Source of the DNA: Asaccharospora irregularis DSM 2635
GTDB taxonomy: Bacteria; Bacillota; Clostridia; Peptostreptococcales; Peptostreptococcaceae
Direction: 5' to 3'
Assembly (NCBI RefSeq): GCF_900129815.1
Contig: NZ_FQWX01000002.1
Location: 169,310 to 208,345, forward strand
DNA: 39,036 nucleotides
Positions 1 to 7,933 of the stretch are shown here, one piece after another. Position 1 is the first letter of the stretch. Every line of letters begins with the position of its first letter. The position numbers were made by a program, and so were the translations under genes. Under the pieces are notes generated by a model that searched no databases, was not told the DNA's origin, and worked only from the letters and a program-made list of their open reading frames with translations.

Positions 1-1008
1 CCAGACCCAACAACAGAAGTAGACCCACATGCAGACCACGAAGCAGGTGAAGAACCAACAACAACACCAGACCCAACGACAGAAGAACCAACTAAAGAAT
101 GTAGTTCAGAAGAAGAACATCAAGAAGGTGAACATGCTACAGAAGGTCAATCGCATGAAGAACATCAAGCAGGGGAACATACTGAACAACCAAGTAAAGT
201 TGATGTGCTAGTTGATGAATTAAGTAAAGAGATTGGGTTATCAATAGAAAAATCAGAAGATAATTCAGCAGTTAATATAGTTGTATCAGAAGAAATAGGT
301 GTTGGAATAGCTAATGAAGCCTTAGAAAAAGAAAATACAACAATGGAAGTAAAAGATGGAGTATTAGAAATAAAAATTGAAAATACAATTATAAAAGCAT
401 CTAAAGAACTAACAATTATTGAGAAAAACGCAAGCGAAAGATACGAGATTATGAGTGATGGTATGATAAGTAAATATACATTAAAAGCTCCAGTTGCATT
501 AGAATCAGCAAGCGTATTAAGTTTTTCTGTAGCTGCTGAATCAGTAACAGAACCTCAATGGGATTTGGTATATACAATAAATACTAACGAAAATACTATA
601 CAGTATGCAAATGGTGAAGTGAAAAGTTTCCAACCTACTGCGAATATGAAATTATTAGTTGATGCAAATGGAAATATACAAGAGCCAGTATTAGACATAA
701 TAGAAGACACTGATGGAACTCCAACAGATCCAGTAGATAACGAACCAGGAGATACTGATGGAACTCCAACAGATCCAGTAGATAATGAGCCAGGAGACAC
801 TGATGGAACTCCAACAAATCCAGTAGATAATGAGCCAGGAGACACTGATGGAACTCCGACAGATCCTGTAAATAATGAAGTAGAAGATAATACTTCAGAA
901 TTACCTAAAACTGGTGCAAATATGTTAGGTAGTATTTCAACTATGGTAATTGGTGCTGCTAGTATATTAACTGGAGGATTAGCATTCAATAGAAAAAAGA
1001 AAAAATAA
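1..1008 (+). CDS. LPXTG-anchored surface protein, C-terminal part (5' end outside window)
   Basis: The reading frame is open from the first base, so this is the 3' part of a longer gene; an internal ATG at 205 is not a convincing start because coding-like Pro/Thr/Glu-rich sequence runs in from upstream. The visible part begins with an acidic, proline- and histidine-rich linker (residues about 1-65), then a folded segment of about 170 residues that I do not recognise, then four 15-residue DTDGTPTDPVDNEPG-type repeats. It ends with a sorting signal: LPKTG, a hydrophobic stretch and a basic FNRKKKK tail. Known biology: a sortase cleaves LPXTG between T and G and links the protein to peptidoglycan. 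A class D sortase gene lies about 2.5 kb downstream and could process it. The His-rich linker might bind metal; that is only a guess. Confidence 0.9.
   Translation, partial: PDPTTEVDPHADHEAGEEPTTTPDPTTEEPTKECSSEEEHQEGEHATEGQSHEEHQAGEHTEQPSKVDVLVDELSKEIGLSIEKSEDNSAVNIVVSEEIGVGIANEALEKENTTMEVKDGVLEIKIENTIIKASKELTIIEKNASERYEIMSDGMISKYTLKAPVALESASVLSFSVAAESVTEPQWDLVYTINTNENTIQYANGEVKSFQPTANMKLLVDANGNIQEPVLDIIEDTDGTPTDPVDNEPGDTDGTPTDPVDNEPGDTDGTPTNPVDNEPGDTDGTPTDPVNNEVEDNTSELPKTGANMLGSISTMVIGAASILTGGLAFNRKKKK
706..885 (+). repeat. Four tandem 45-bp coding repeats
   Basis: Units start at 706, 751, 796 and 841. Each encodes a 15-residue DTDGTPTDPVDNEPG-like unit; the last has drifted (ends NNEVE). 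This is a wall-spanning stalk directly before the LPKTG signal. Copy number in such repeats often varies between strains. Confidence 0.95.
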
Positions 1009-1052
1009 CTTGTTGTGTTAGTAAAACTTTAAACATAACAATACTAGAATAA

Positions 1053-1108
1053 ACATAAAATCCTAATATTATATTACATCTAGAAAAGATAATATTAGGA
1101 TTTTATGT
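1053..1108 (+). terminator. Intrinsic terminator after the surface protein gene
   Basis: Near-perfect 19-bp inverted repeat (arms about 1053-1071 and 1090-1108), AT-rich, with an A-run on the left arm and a T-run on the right arm, so it may act in both directions. Confidence 0.8.
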
Positions 1109-1168
1109 ATTTAGAACACTAAAGACTTACATAAAATTTATTATAAATTCATGAGTAAAATTTTACTG

Positions 1169-1177
1169 TGGTATAAT
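1169..1177 (+). promoter_or_regulatory. Extended -10 promoter element for the ABC importer
   Basis: TGGTATAAT at 1169-1177 is an extended -10 (TGnTATAAT) with a perfect TATAAT. No good -35 lies 17-18 bp upstream, as is usual for extended -10 promoters. It is 47 bp upstream of the start codon at 1224. Confidence 0.5.
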
Positions 1178-1223
1178 AATTAACTAATATAATATATTAA
1201 TTATTTAAAATGGAGGATACAAA

Positions 1224-2036
1224 ATGAAAAGGAAAAATATATTTATCAGCGCTATATTAGCTTTAACTTTAGCTATAGGTGTTACAGGATGCTCACCAAA
1301 GTCTAGTGAAGAAGCTGCAAAATCTGAAACTAAAAACTCACTAGAAACAATAAAAAGTGAAGGGAAAATCCGTGTTGGTACTGAAGGAACTTATGCTCCT
1401 TTTACTTTCTATGATGACAAAGGTACTTTAACTGGTTTTGACGTAGAAATAGCTAGAGAAGTAGCAAAAAGACTTGGTGTAGAAGCAGAATTCATTGAAA
1501 CAAAATGGGATGGTATGTTTGCTGGATTAGATGCAAAAAGATTTGATATGGTAGCAAATCAGGTTTCAATAAATGATGAACGTAAAGAAAAGTATGATTT
1601 TTCATCTCCATATATAACATCTAGAGCAGTACTTATAGTAAATGAAGATAATAATGATATAAAAACGTTTGAAGATTTAAAGGGTAAAAAGGCAGCTCAA
1701 TCATTAACAAGTGATATAGGTAAAATAGCAAGTGATAATGGTGCTGAAATTGTCCAAATTGATGGATTTAATCAAGCTATTGATTTATTAGTTTCAAAAA
1801 GAGTAGATGCTACAGTTAATGATAGTTTATCTTTCTTAGATTTAAAAAAGCAAAAGCCAGAGACACCAATAAAATCAGTTGCTAACTATGATAATGCTAC
1901 ACAAAGTGCATTACTATTTAATAAAGGAAACGATGAATTAGTAGAAGAAGTAAACAAGATACTTGCAGACATGGTAGCAGATGGAACGTATTTAAAAATA
2001 TCAGAAAAATGGTTTGGTACTGACGTATCAAAATAA
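1224..2036 (+). CDS. Polar amino-acid ABC transporter, substrate-binding lipoprotein (cystine type likely)
   Basis: 270 residues. The N-terminus is a lipoprotein signal peptide with the lipobox VTGC (Cys23), so it is anchored to the outer face of the membrane. The rest is a family 3 solute-binding protein: IRVGTEGTYAPFTF start of lobe 1, WDGMFAGLDAKRFD and NDERKEKYDFSSPY hinge region, ending with a KISEKWFG motif. Family knowledge: this subgroup (TcyA/FliY/GlnH) binds polar amino acids; the partner permease and ATPase look most like the L-cystine (TcyABC/YxeMNO) group, so cystine is the likely cargo, but specificity cannot be read directly. Good ribosome site GGAGG at 1212-1216. First gene of a three-gene operon. 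Confidence 0.9.
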   Translation: MKRKNIFISAILALTLAIGVTGCSPKSSEEAAKSETKNSLETIKSEGKIRVGTEGTYAPFTFYDDKGTLTGFDVEIAREVAKRLGVEAEFIETKWDGMFAGLDAKRFDMVANQVSINDERKEKYDFSSPYITSRAVLIVNEDNNDIKTFEDLKGKKAAQSLTSDIGKIASDNGAEIVQIDGFNQAIDLLVSKRVDATVNDSLSFLDLKKQKPETPIKSVANYDNATQSALLFNKGNDELVEEVNKILADMVADGTYLKISEKWFGTDVSK

Positions 2037-2048
2037 TATGGTGATAAG

Positions 2049-2732
2049 ATGAATTTTGACGATAGAGCATTAAGAATAATAGACATTTTAGCAAACTCAT
2101 TTTTACCATTAGTAGAGGCGGGACTGAAATTTACAGTCCCTCTTACTCTTATATCCTTTACTCTTGGATTAATTTTAGCATTAGCTACAGCTTTGGCAAG
2201 AATATCAAATTTTAAACCATTAGTCTTATTAGCTAGATTTTATGTTTGGATAATAAGAGGAACTCCACTGCTTGTTCAGTTATTTATCATTTTTTATGGA
2301 CTTCCAGCATCGGGTATAACGTTGGATGCCTTAACAGCAGCTATAATAGGATTTACTTTAAATGTAGGAGCATACAATTCTGAGGTAATAAGAGCTGCTA
2401 TTCTATCTATACCAAAAGGTCAGTGGGAAGCTGCTTATTCCGTAGGTATGACAAATAATCAAGCATTAAGAAGAGTAATTCTTCCACAGGCTGCTAGAGT
2501 TTCCGTACCGCCATTGTTTAACTCTTTTATTAGTCTTATAAAAGATACATCACTTGCTGCTACAATAACTGTTACTGAGATGTTCCAAATAGCTCAAAGA
2601 ATTACAGCAGCAACTTATGAACCTTTATGGATGTATATTGAAGTAGCATTTGTATATCTTATGTTCTGTAGTGTATTATCAGCGGTTCAGAATAAGATGG
2701 AAAAAAGACTTGAAAGATATGTGACAAAGTAA
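2049..2732 (+). CDS. Polar amino-acid ABC transporter permease (HisM/TcyB family)
   Basis: 227 residues with about five membrane helices and the family's conserved cytoplasmic loop (EAAYSVGMTNNQALRRVILPQA, here seen around residues 137-158), which docks on the ATPase. Starts 12 bp after the binding-protein stop, with only a weak GGTGAT ribosome site, suggesting translational coupling. The N-terminal KFTVPLTLISFTLGLILA segment and the IIRGTPLLVQLFIIFYGLP stretch are typical of the cystine/glutamine permease group. Probably works as a homodimer because the operon has a single permease gene. Confidence 0.92.
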   Translation: MNFDDRALRIIDILANSFLPLVEAGLKFTVPLTLISFTLGLILALATALARISNFKPLVLLARFYVWIIRGTPLLVQLFIIFYGLPASGITLDALTAAIIGFTLNVGAYNSEVIRAAILSIPKGQWEAAYSVGMTNNQALRRVILPQAARVSVPPLFNSFISLIKDTSLAATITVTEMFQIAQRITAATYEPLWMYIEVAFVYLMFCSVLSAVQNKMEKRLERYVTK

Positions 2733-2748
2733 TGCAGGAGGAAGTTTT

Positions 2749-3492
2749 ATGATAGATATAAAAGGTTTACGCAAGAGCTTTGGAAGTAATGAAATTTTAA
2801 AAGGCATAGATTTACAAGTTAATAAAGGGGAGACAGCAGTTATTATTGGACCATCAGGGTCAGGAAAAACAACTCTTCTAAGATGTATAAATTTATTAGA
2901 AACTCCAAATGGAGGTTCAATAACTATAGGAAAAAGTGAGCTAGCATTTAGAGAAGACAAAAAGGTGTCTAATAGTGAAACATTAACTCTTAGACAAAGA
3001 ACTGGAATGGTATTTCAAGGATTTTACCTTTTCCCTCATATGACAGTTATAAAAAATATAATGGAGGGACAGGTAACAGTATTAAAGCGTTCAAAAAAAG
3101 AAGCCAGTGAAAAAGGTCTTATGCTTTTAGATAAAGTTGGGCTATTAGATAAGAAAGACCAGTATCCCCATGAGCTCTCAGGGGGTCAACAACAAAGGGT
3201 AGCTATTGCCCGTGCTATGGCTATGGATCCTGAGGTTTTGTTATTTGACGAACCAACTTCTGCACTAGATCCAGAGTTAGAAGCTGAGGTTCTAAAGGTA
3301 ATGAAGGATCTTTCTAAAGAAGGAATGACAATGGTAGTAGTAACTCACAAAATGAGTTTTGCAAGAGATGCAGCTCATAAAATTATATTTATGGATAATG
3401 GATTAATTGTTGAGGTAGGCACACCTAATCAGATATTTGAAAACACGAGGAATGAACGTTTAAAGCAGTTCTTAAGTATGATTGATGACTAG
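2749..3492 (+). CDS. Polar amino-acid ABC transporter ATPase (TcyC/GlnQ family)
   Basis: 247 residues, the usual family length. Walker A GPSGSGKTT (about residues 34-42), Q-loop in VFQGFYLFPHMT, signature LSGGQQQRVAIARA, Walker B LLFDEPTSALDPE and switch His in VVTHKMSFA. It powers uptake by the two preceding gene products. The stretch after residue 60 (SELAFREDKKVSNSETLTLRQ) is longer than in GlnQ and resembles cystine-type ATPases (TcyN/YxeO); this supports cystine as cargo but is not proof. Ribosome site AGGAGG 10 bp before ATG. Confidence 0.93.
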   Translation: MIDIKGLRKSFGSNEILKGIDLQVNKGETAVIIGPSGSGKTTLLRCINLLETPNGGSITIGKSELAFREDKKVSNSETLTLRQRTGMVFQGFYLFPHMTVIKNIMEGQVTVLKRSKKEASEKGLMLLDKVGLLDKKDQYPHELSGGQQQRVAIARAMAMDPEVLLFDEPTSALDPELEAEVLKVMKDLSKEGMTMVVVTHKMSFARDAAHKIIFMDNGLIVEVGTPNQIFENTRNERLKQFLSMIDD

Positions 3493-3531
3493 AATTTAAT
3501 AACAAAAAAGGAGTTGTAAACTCTATAAAAC

Positions 3532-4104
3532 ATGAGAAAAATAATATCAATATTACTTATAGTAGTTGGTTTGATAATGTTTATAAACCCTATATATAAT
3601 TTAGTATCTAAAAAATTAGAGCAAAATACAGCTTTAGTAAAAGCACAATCCCTTGTAAATGAAGATAAAATAAACAGAGAAAAAGCAAAAGATTTCAAAG
3701 CAGAATCCGGGCAAGCTTTTGGGGTATTATATATACCTAAATTTAAAAAAGAAATTCCTATAATAGAAGGGGTCACTGCTAATGATTTAGATAAGGGTAT
3801 TGGCCATATAAATTATTCTAAATATCCATTACAAAGTGATCAAATATATTTAGCAATTCATAGAGAAAAAATATTTAGAGAAATACAAGATTTAAAACCT
3901 GGAGATGAATTATATGTTGAAATGCCTTATGGTAAAGTGAAGTATATAATTTCCCATACAAAAATTGTTAAGCCAGAGGATACACAGGTTATTAAATCAA
4001 CGTACCCTCAAGAAGAATTAGTTATACAAACATGTTATCCTTTTAATTATATTGGAAATGCTCCTGAAAGATATTTAGTATATGCATATCCTAGCATAAA
4101 ATAA
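3532..4104 (+). CDS. Class D sortase
   Basis: 190 residues: one N-terminal membrane anchor (residues about 4-24) and a sortase beta-barrel. Catalytic His lies in YLAIHRE, the catalytic Cys in QTCYPFNYIG and the Arg in APERYLV; TCYPFxYIGxAPxRY is characteristic of class D (CPXTG/LPXTG-cutting) enzymes. Role: transpeptidase that fixes surface proteins to the wall, the LPKTG protein at the start of the window being an obvious candidate substrate. The ATG at 3532 is the only in-frame start after a stop at 3517; the SD (3507-3513) is about 18 nt away with a small hairpin (GAGTT-GTA-AACTC, 3511-3523) in between. It follows the importer by 39 bp and may be co-transcribed. Confidence 0.88.
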   Translation: MRKIISILLIVVGLIMFINPIYNLVSKKLEQNTALVKAQSLVNEDKINREKAKDFKAESGQAFGVLYIPKFKKEIPIIEGVTANDLDKGIGHINYSKYPLQSDQIYLAIHREKIFREIQDLKPGDELYVEMPYGKVKYIISHTKIVKPEDTQVIKSTYPQEELVIQTCYPFNYIGNAPERYLVYAYPSIK

Positions 4105-4110
4105 TAATTT

Positions 4111-4165
4111 ATAAATAATAAAGGTTAAGCTATTTATTAAATAGCTTAACCTTTATTATTTATAA
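4111..4165 (+). terminator. Strong intrinsic terminator after the sortase
   Basis: Long inverted repeat with arms about 4111-4136 and 4138-4162 centred on AGGTTAAGC/GCTTAACCT, with A-rich left and T-rich right flanks; likely bidirectional. Confidence 0.85.
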
Positions 4166-4301
4166 GAACTTTTATAAAGATTTTAGTATATTATCTAGTT
4201 TTATTAAAATAATTTATTAATTTTTTATTCATCATAAGTTCTCCATAATATTTCCATATAATGAAGTTAAGAAAGATGAAATTATATAAGGAGGTTTTAT
4301 T

Positions 4302-4325
4302 ATGTGCTGTGAAGGTTTTGGATGA
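4302..4325 (+). other. Seven-codon ORF (MCCEGFG) with a strong ribosome site
   Basis: ATG at 4302 is preceded by AAGGAGG at 4289-4295 with good spacing, but the frame stops after seven codons (Met-Cys-Cys-Glu-Gly-Phe-Gly). It lies about 130 bp upstream of the first LemA gene. It could be a leader peptide for that operon or the start of a gene that has decayed; the region 4166-4454 holds nothing else I recognise. Confidence 0.35.
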
Positions 4326-4454
4326 ACAAGTTTATAGCAACTTTTAATATATAAATTTAAATTATCATAGTTATTGTTTGTGTTCAAATAAAATTATGAT
4401 GGATTTTGAAGAGATATAAAAAATTTTAAAAATCTATAATGGGGGTAAATGATA

Positions 4455-5000
4455 ATGGATAGATCTGTGAAAATTACGTCAGGATTTATTGTATTAGTAG
4501 TAATACTAGGAACCTATATAGTTGGATCATATCACAGATTGATATACGAAAAAGCAGAGATAAATGCACAATGGGTTGTAGTTGAAAGTAAGTTAGAAAG
4601 AAAATATGACTTAATTTCAAATTTAGTTGAAACTGTAAAAGGGTCAATGAAGCAAGAACAAGAGGCATTTGAAAAAATTACAGATGCTAAATCTAAAATG
4701 GTAGAAACAACGAACATTAAAGAAAAAATTGATGCTACAAATAAGTTAGACAAATCAATTGGAAGAATACTTGAAGTAATAGAAAATTATCCAGAATTAA
4801 AATCTAATGAAACTGTAATTAGATTAATATATGAACTAACAGAAGCCGAAAATAATATTTCTGCAGAAAGAGATATATATAATGACTTTGTGAAGGAGTA
4901 CAATAAATCAATACAAACTATTCCTAAAAGTATTATAATTAAAGTTTTAGATTTCGAGAAAGCGATTTATTTTGAAACTGAATCTAAAGCAAATTTCTAG
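4455..5000 (+). CDS. LemA family membrane protein, copy 1
   Basis: About 181 residues: N-terminal membrane helix (GFIVLVVILGTYIVGSYH) and an extracytoplasmic helical LemA domain with the family signature NAQW-VVESKLERKYDLI-NLVETVKG. I start it at the ATG at 4455 (nine bases after GGGGG) rather than 4449, which is too close to the SD and would not match the start of the paralogue at 5520. Function of LemA proteins is not firmly known; they occur beside TPM/YgcG-type proteins, as here. The C-terminal half has diverged from copy 2 far more than the N-terminal half. Confidence 0.85.
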   Translation: MDRSVKITSGFIVLVVILGTYIVGSYHRLIYEKAEINAQWVVVESKLERKYDLISNLVETVKGSMKQEQEAFEKITDAKSKMVETTNIKEKIDATNKLDKSIGRILEVIENYPELKSNETVIRLIYELTEAENNISAERDIYNDFVKEYNKSIQTIPKSIIIKVLDFEKAIYFETESKANF

Positions 5001-5149
5001 ATTATTTAAAACTACTAGACTTACAGGAAGGCTAATAATAGAAAACAGCTAGTACTGAAAAATTTGGGCTATGAACTGAGTATGAAAAGAAAAACGCAAT
5101 AAACATTTAATTAAATAAGATTAATAGTATATTTACAAAGGAACTGTAT

Positions 5150-5506
5150 ATTAAGAACGCTGATATAAAACTTATAGGAGGAATTCTTATAATATGTTTA
5201 TTGGTATTAGGAGTTTTAGATCTTATACCTAAAGAAACTAATAAATGGTATGTTGTGATAAAAGTAGAAAGAGAGATTGTAAAAAAAATTGAAATAAGCA
5301 GTAGAACGCAAGAAACATATAAGTTTAATTTTAGTAATAATGTAGTTGAAGTTGAAGTTAAAGATGGAGCTGTAAGAATGAAAGAGATGAATAAAATCAT
5401 TTGTCCAGACAGCATTTGTTCTGAAGCTGGATGGATAAAAGAATATTATGAAGCTGATGTTTGTATGCCAAATAAAATTATCGTAAGTTTTGAAAGAATA
5501 TCATAG
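5150..5506 (+). CDS. NusG domain II-containing membrane protein (start codon uncertain)
   Basis: The frame is open from 5111. It encodes a membrane helix (KLIGGILIICLLVLGVLDLI) then a NusG-II-type beta domain with the family hallmark VKDGAVRMKEMNKIICPDSICSEAGWI.., ending CMPNKIIVSFE. No ATG, GTG or TTG lies before the helix. The best start is ATT at 5150, seven bases after AAAGGA (5137-5142); the family usually begins M-K/N there, so an ATG may have mutated to ATT. A TTG at 5201 would cut off most of the helix. The strong GGAGG at 5177-5181 falls inside the helix codons. The gene is either translated weakly from a rare start or recently damaged. Its stop overlaps the SD of the next gene. Confidence 0.65.
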   Translation: MKNADIKLIGGILIICLLVLGVLDLIPKETNKWYVVIKVEREIVKKIEISSRTQETYKFNFSNNVVEVEVKDGAVRMKEMNKIICPDSICSEAGWIKEYYEADVCMPNKIIVSFERIS

Positions 5507-5519
5507 GAGGTAGATTGGT

Positions 5520-6083
5520 GTGAGTAAATCTATAAAAATAGTAATGGGGTTAATTATATTTGTAGTTATATTAGGAACCTATATATTTGGGTCATATAAT
5601 AAACTTGTATCACAAGAAGAAGAAGTGAATGCACAATGGGCTATAGTTGAAAGTAAGCTACAAAGAAGATATGATTTAATCCCAAATTTAGTTGAAACTG
5701 TAAAAGGGTCAATGAAGCAAGAACAAGAGGTGTTTGGGCAAATTGCAGATGCTAGATCTAAAATGGCAGGAACAAACAGCGTTGAAGAAAAAGTTGCTGC
5801 TGCTAATGCATTAGAAGGATCAATTGGAAAATTACTTGTAGTAATGGAAAATTACCCAGAATTAAAATCAAATGAAAATGTAACTAAATTAATGGATGAA
5901 CTATCAGGAAGTGAAAATCGTATATCTGTGGAAAGAGATAGATATAATGGTTCAGTAATGGAGTATAACAAATCAATAAAAACTTTTCCTAAAAATATTA
6001 TAGCTAAAATATTCAATTTTGAATCTATGAAGTATTTTGAGTCAAATAAAGAAGCTCAAAATGCTCCTAAAGTAAATTTATAG
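5520..6083 (+). CDS. LemA family membrane protein, copy 2
   Basis: 187 residues, GTG start nine bases after AGGAGG (5505-5510), which itself overlaps the stop of the preceding gene, so the two are coupled. N-terminal helix (IVMGLIIFVVILGTYIFGSY) and a complete LemA domain (NAQWAIVESKLQRRYDLIPN, closer to the family consensus than copy 1, which has lost the Pro after LI). Copies 1 and 2 share a run of nearly 50 identical bases around 4617-4664 and 5683-5730, showing a fairly recent duplication or gene conversion. Likely works with the TPM protein encoded next. Confidence 0.9.
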   Translation: MSKSIKIVMGLIIFVVILGTYIFGSYNKLVSQEEEVNAQWAIVESKLQRRYDLIPNLVETVKGSMKQEQEVFGQIADARSKMAGTNSVEEKVAAANALEGSIGKLLVVMENYPELKSNENVTKLMDELSGSENRISVERDRYNGSVMEYNKSIKTFPKNIIAKIFNFESMKYFESNKEAQNAPKVNL

Positions 6084-6110
6084 GTTTCTATAAAAAAAGT
6101 GGGGATTAAG

Positions 6111-6872
6111 TTGAAAAAATATAAAATTTTAATTGTTACTTTAATTGCTTTTTTATTGAGTAGTTTTTTTACCTTTGCTAAAGACGGTATAATAGAGCCT
6201 ACTAGAGCATTTTACACTGCAGACTACACAGAAATTTTATCATCTCAGCTTGAAGAGTTTATTATTAGTACTAACCTAAACTATGAAAAAACAGAAGAAA
6301 AACCTCAAGTAGTTGTAGCAACAGTAGAAAATCTAAATGGCTTAGATATTAGAGAATATACAGTAAAATTATTTGAAAAATGGAAGATAGGAAATGCAAA
6401 ATATGATAATGGTGTTTTAGTTTTAATTTCTCTAGAAGAAAGAAAAATACGTATAGAAGTAGGGTATGGTTTAGAAGGGGCCCTTCCTGATGGAAAGGTA
6501 GGAAATATACTAGATAGCGCAAATAAATACTTAACTCAAGATGAATTTGACGATGCAGTAGGTAGTATATTTGTTGGATTAACTCAAGAAATTAATAAAG
6601 AGTATGATTATGATGATGAGAAAATATACTCTAATAATGCTATATCTAGCGAATATATAGCAAAGGATAAATATGATGTTCCTTTGGCATATAAAGCAAT
6701 AGCAATATCATTACTACTATTACTTTTGTGGTTAGATCATAGATTTGCCCAAGGATTTTTTGCAGGGATAATATTAAATATGCTGTTTAGGGGAATTTTC
6801 AATTCAGGACATGGAGGAAGTTCTGGAATGGGAGGAAGTTCTGGTGGTGGCGGATCTGAAAGAGATTTTTAG
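6111..6872 (+). CDS. TPM domain protein (YgcG family), membrane-anchored
   Basis: About 253 residues. I start at TTG 6111, six bases after AGTGGGG and giving a clean signal peptide (KKYKILIVTLIAFLLSSFF); the GTG at 6099 lies inside the SD. A TPM domain follows (VVVATVENLNGLDIREYT, ALPDGKVGNILD), then a C-terminal helix near residues 200-225 and a glycine/serine tail (SSGGGGSERDF), the usual YgcG layout. TPM/YgcG proteins are exported, and the pairing with LemA genes is common. The exact role is unknown; phosphatase or envelope-maintenance activity has been proposed for relatives. Last gene of the 4455-6872 cluster; no clear terminator follows before the IS. Confidence 0.88.
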   Translation: MKKYKILIVTLIAFLLSSFFTFAKDGIIEPTRAFYTADYTEILSSQLEEFIISTNLNYEKTEEKPQVVVATVENLNGLDIREYTVKLFEKWKIGNAKYDNGVLVLISLEERKIRIEVGYGLEGALPDGKVGNILDSANKYLTQDEFDDAVGSIFVGLTQEINKEYDYDDEKIYSNNAISSEYIAKDKYDVPLAYKAIAISLLLLLLWLDHRFAQGFFAGIILNMLFRGIFNSGHGGSSGMGGSSGGGGSERDF

Positions 6873-6932
6873 TTTTTTATATATTACATCTTTGAAGAAT
6901 CTGATAAAATAATCATTCAGAATATAGTTAGG

Positions 6933-6976
6933 GTAAATATTTAATTATAATAATGTAAATATTTAATTATAATAAT
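6933..6976 (+). repeat. 22-bp tandem repeat, two copies
   Basis: GTAAATATTTAATTATAATA-type unit at 6933-6954 repeated at 6955-6976 without change. AT-rich, between the TPM gene and the IS. No function apparent. Confidence 0.85.
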
Positions 6977-7069
6977 ATAGATTTAACTAAACCCTTTAAG
7001 ATATTGAACTTACCCTAGTTTAATGGACATCAAAAACAAAACCCTATCGTAGAATATCTTTAGTTTACT

Positions 7070-7104
7070 TAAGCTGACACCTTTTTTCATATGGTGTCAG
7101 CTTT
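7070..7104. terminator. Hairpin at the end of the outer IS orfB
   Basis: AAGCTGACACC (7070-7080) pairs with GGTGTCAGCTT (7093-7103), with an A/T-rich flank. It covers the last codons of the orfB remnant and can shield the neighbouring genes from read-through. Confidence 0.7.
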
Positions 7105-7885
7105 GTTTTTAATTGAATACGTTCATAATTATAGAAATAGACATAGTCATCGATAAGTTGTCGAGCTTCTCAAAACTTTTGGGCTTAGATCTGTAAATAC
7201 ATTCAGCTTTTAAGATACCAAAGAAATTTTCTGCGTAAGCATTGTCATAACAATTACCACGCCTTGACATAGATGGAGTTGCAGCTCTGTAGTGATTTTT
7301 TCTTTTTCTTTAGCATCTTTAATAGTACTAAGAACAAGATTTACTGTTTGTTCTGTACCTGTTTTGTATGCAATTATACTATTGTCAATATAAATCTTTA
7401 ATTATAGAAAGATAAAGCACACCTTGCTTTGTATGTATATACGAAATATCCGTAACCCATTTGTGGTTTGGTTCACTAGCAGTGAACTCACGATTTAGAA
7501 GGTTTTTGTATTTATGAAGATGTTGCCCCATTTGCTTATATTTCTTGCGGCGACGAATTTGTGAAAGCAAATTATACTTATTCATAATTCTAAGTATTGT
7601 TTTTGGATTTAGTATTATACCATACTGGCGCTTTAGACATATGTGTACTCTACGGTATCCATAAGTTCTTTTTGATTTATCTTGACATTCTTTAACTAAT
7701 TCTATTAAATATGTATCTTTATTTGGCTTGTTCATTCTTTTAACAAAACTATAATATCCACTACGAGATACCTCGAAAAACTTACACATTACAGATATTG
7801 AATATTTATTCTTATTTTGATAGATTGCTAAATATTTTACAGATGGCCTCACTTCCTTCCAACGATTTGAAGAAAAGAACGTAAT
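7105..7885 (-). pseudogene. Remnant of IS150-type OrfB transposase (outer IS)
   Basis: The longest intact piece (7385-7852, 155 residues) has the OrfB N-terminal region (RSGYYSFVKR, TYGYRRVH) and the first catalytic Asp in WVTDISYIH. Downstream the frame is lost at about 7385, and pieces of the normal C-terminus are found in shifted frames: SMSRRGNCYDNAYAENFFG near 7260-7210 (with the catalytic Glu) and DDYVYFYNYERIQLKTKL near 7150-7095. The segment that would hold the second Asp (HSDQG) is deleted. The 5' end is separated from orfA by the inserted IS at 7889. Non-functional. Confidence 0.85.
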
Positions 7886-7933
7886 AGTTAAACTGTAACC
7901 TATGTCAAGGACAATAAAAAAAGAAAGATATAG

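Noticed and set aside
706..885. Regular repeat considered as a CRISPR array
   Set aside because: Units are directly adjacent, in frame and without unique spacers.
555..989. Long open frame on the minus strand across the surface-protein repeats (PSVSPGSLSTG-type repeats)
   Set aside because: It is the antisense image of the 45-bp coding repeats; no start context, and the plus frame has a clear LPKTG protein.
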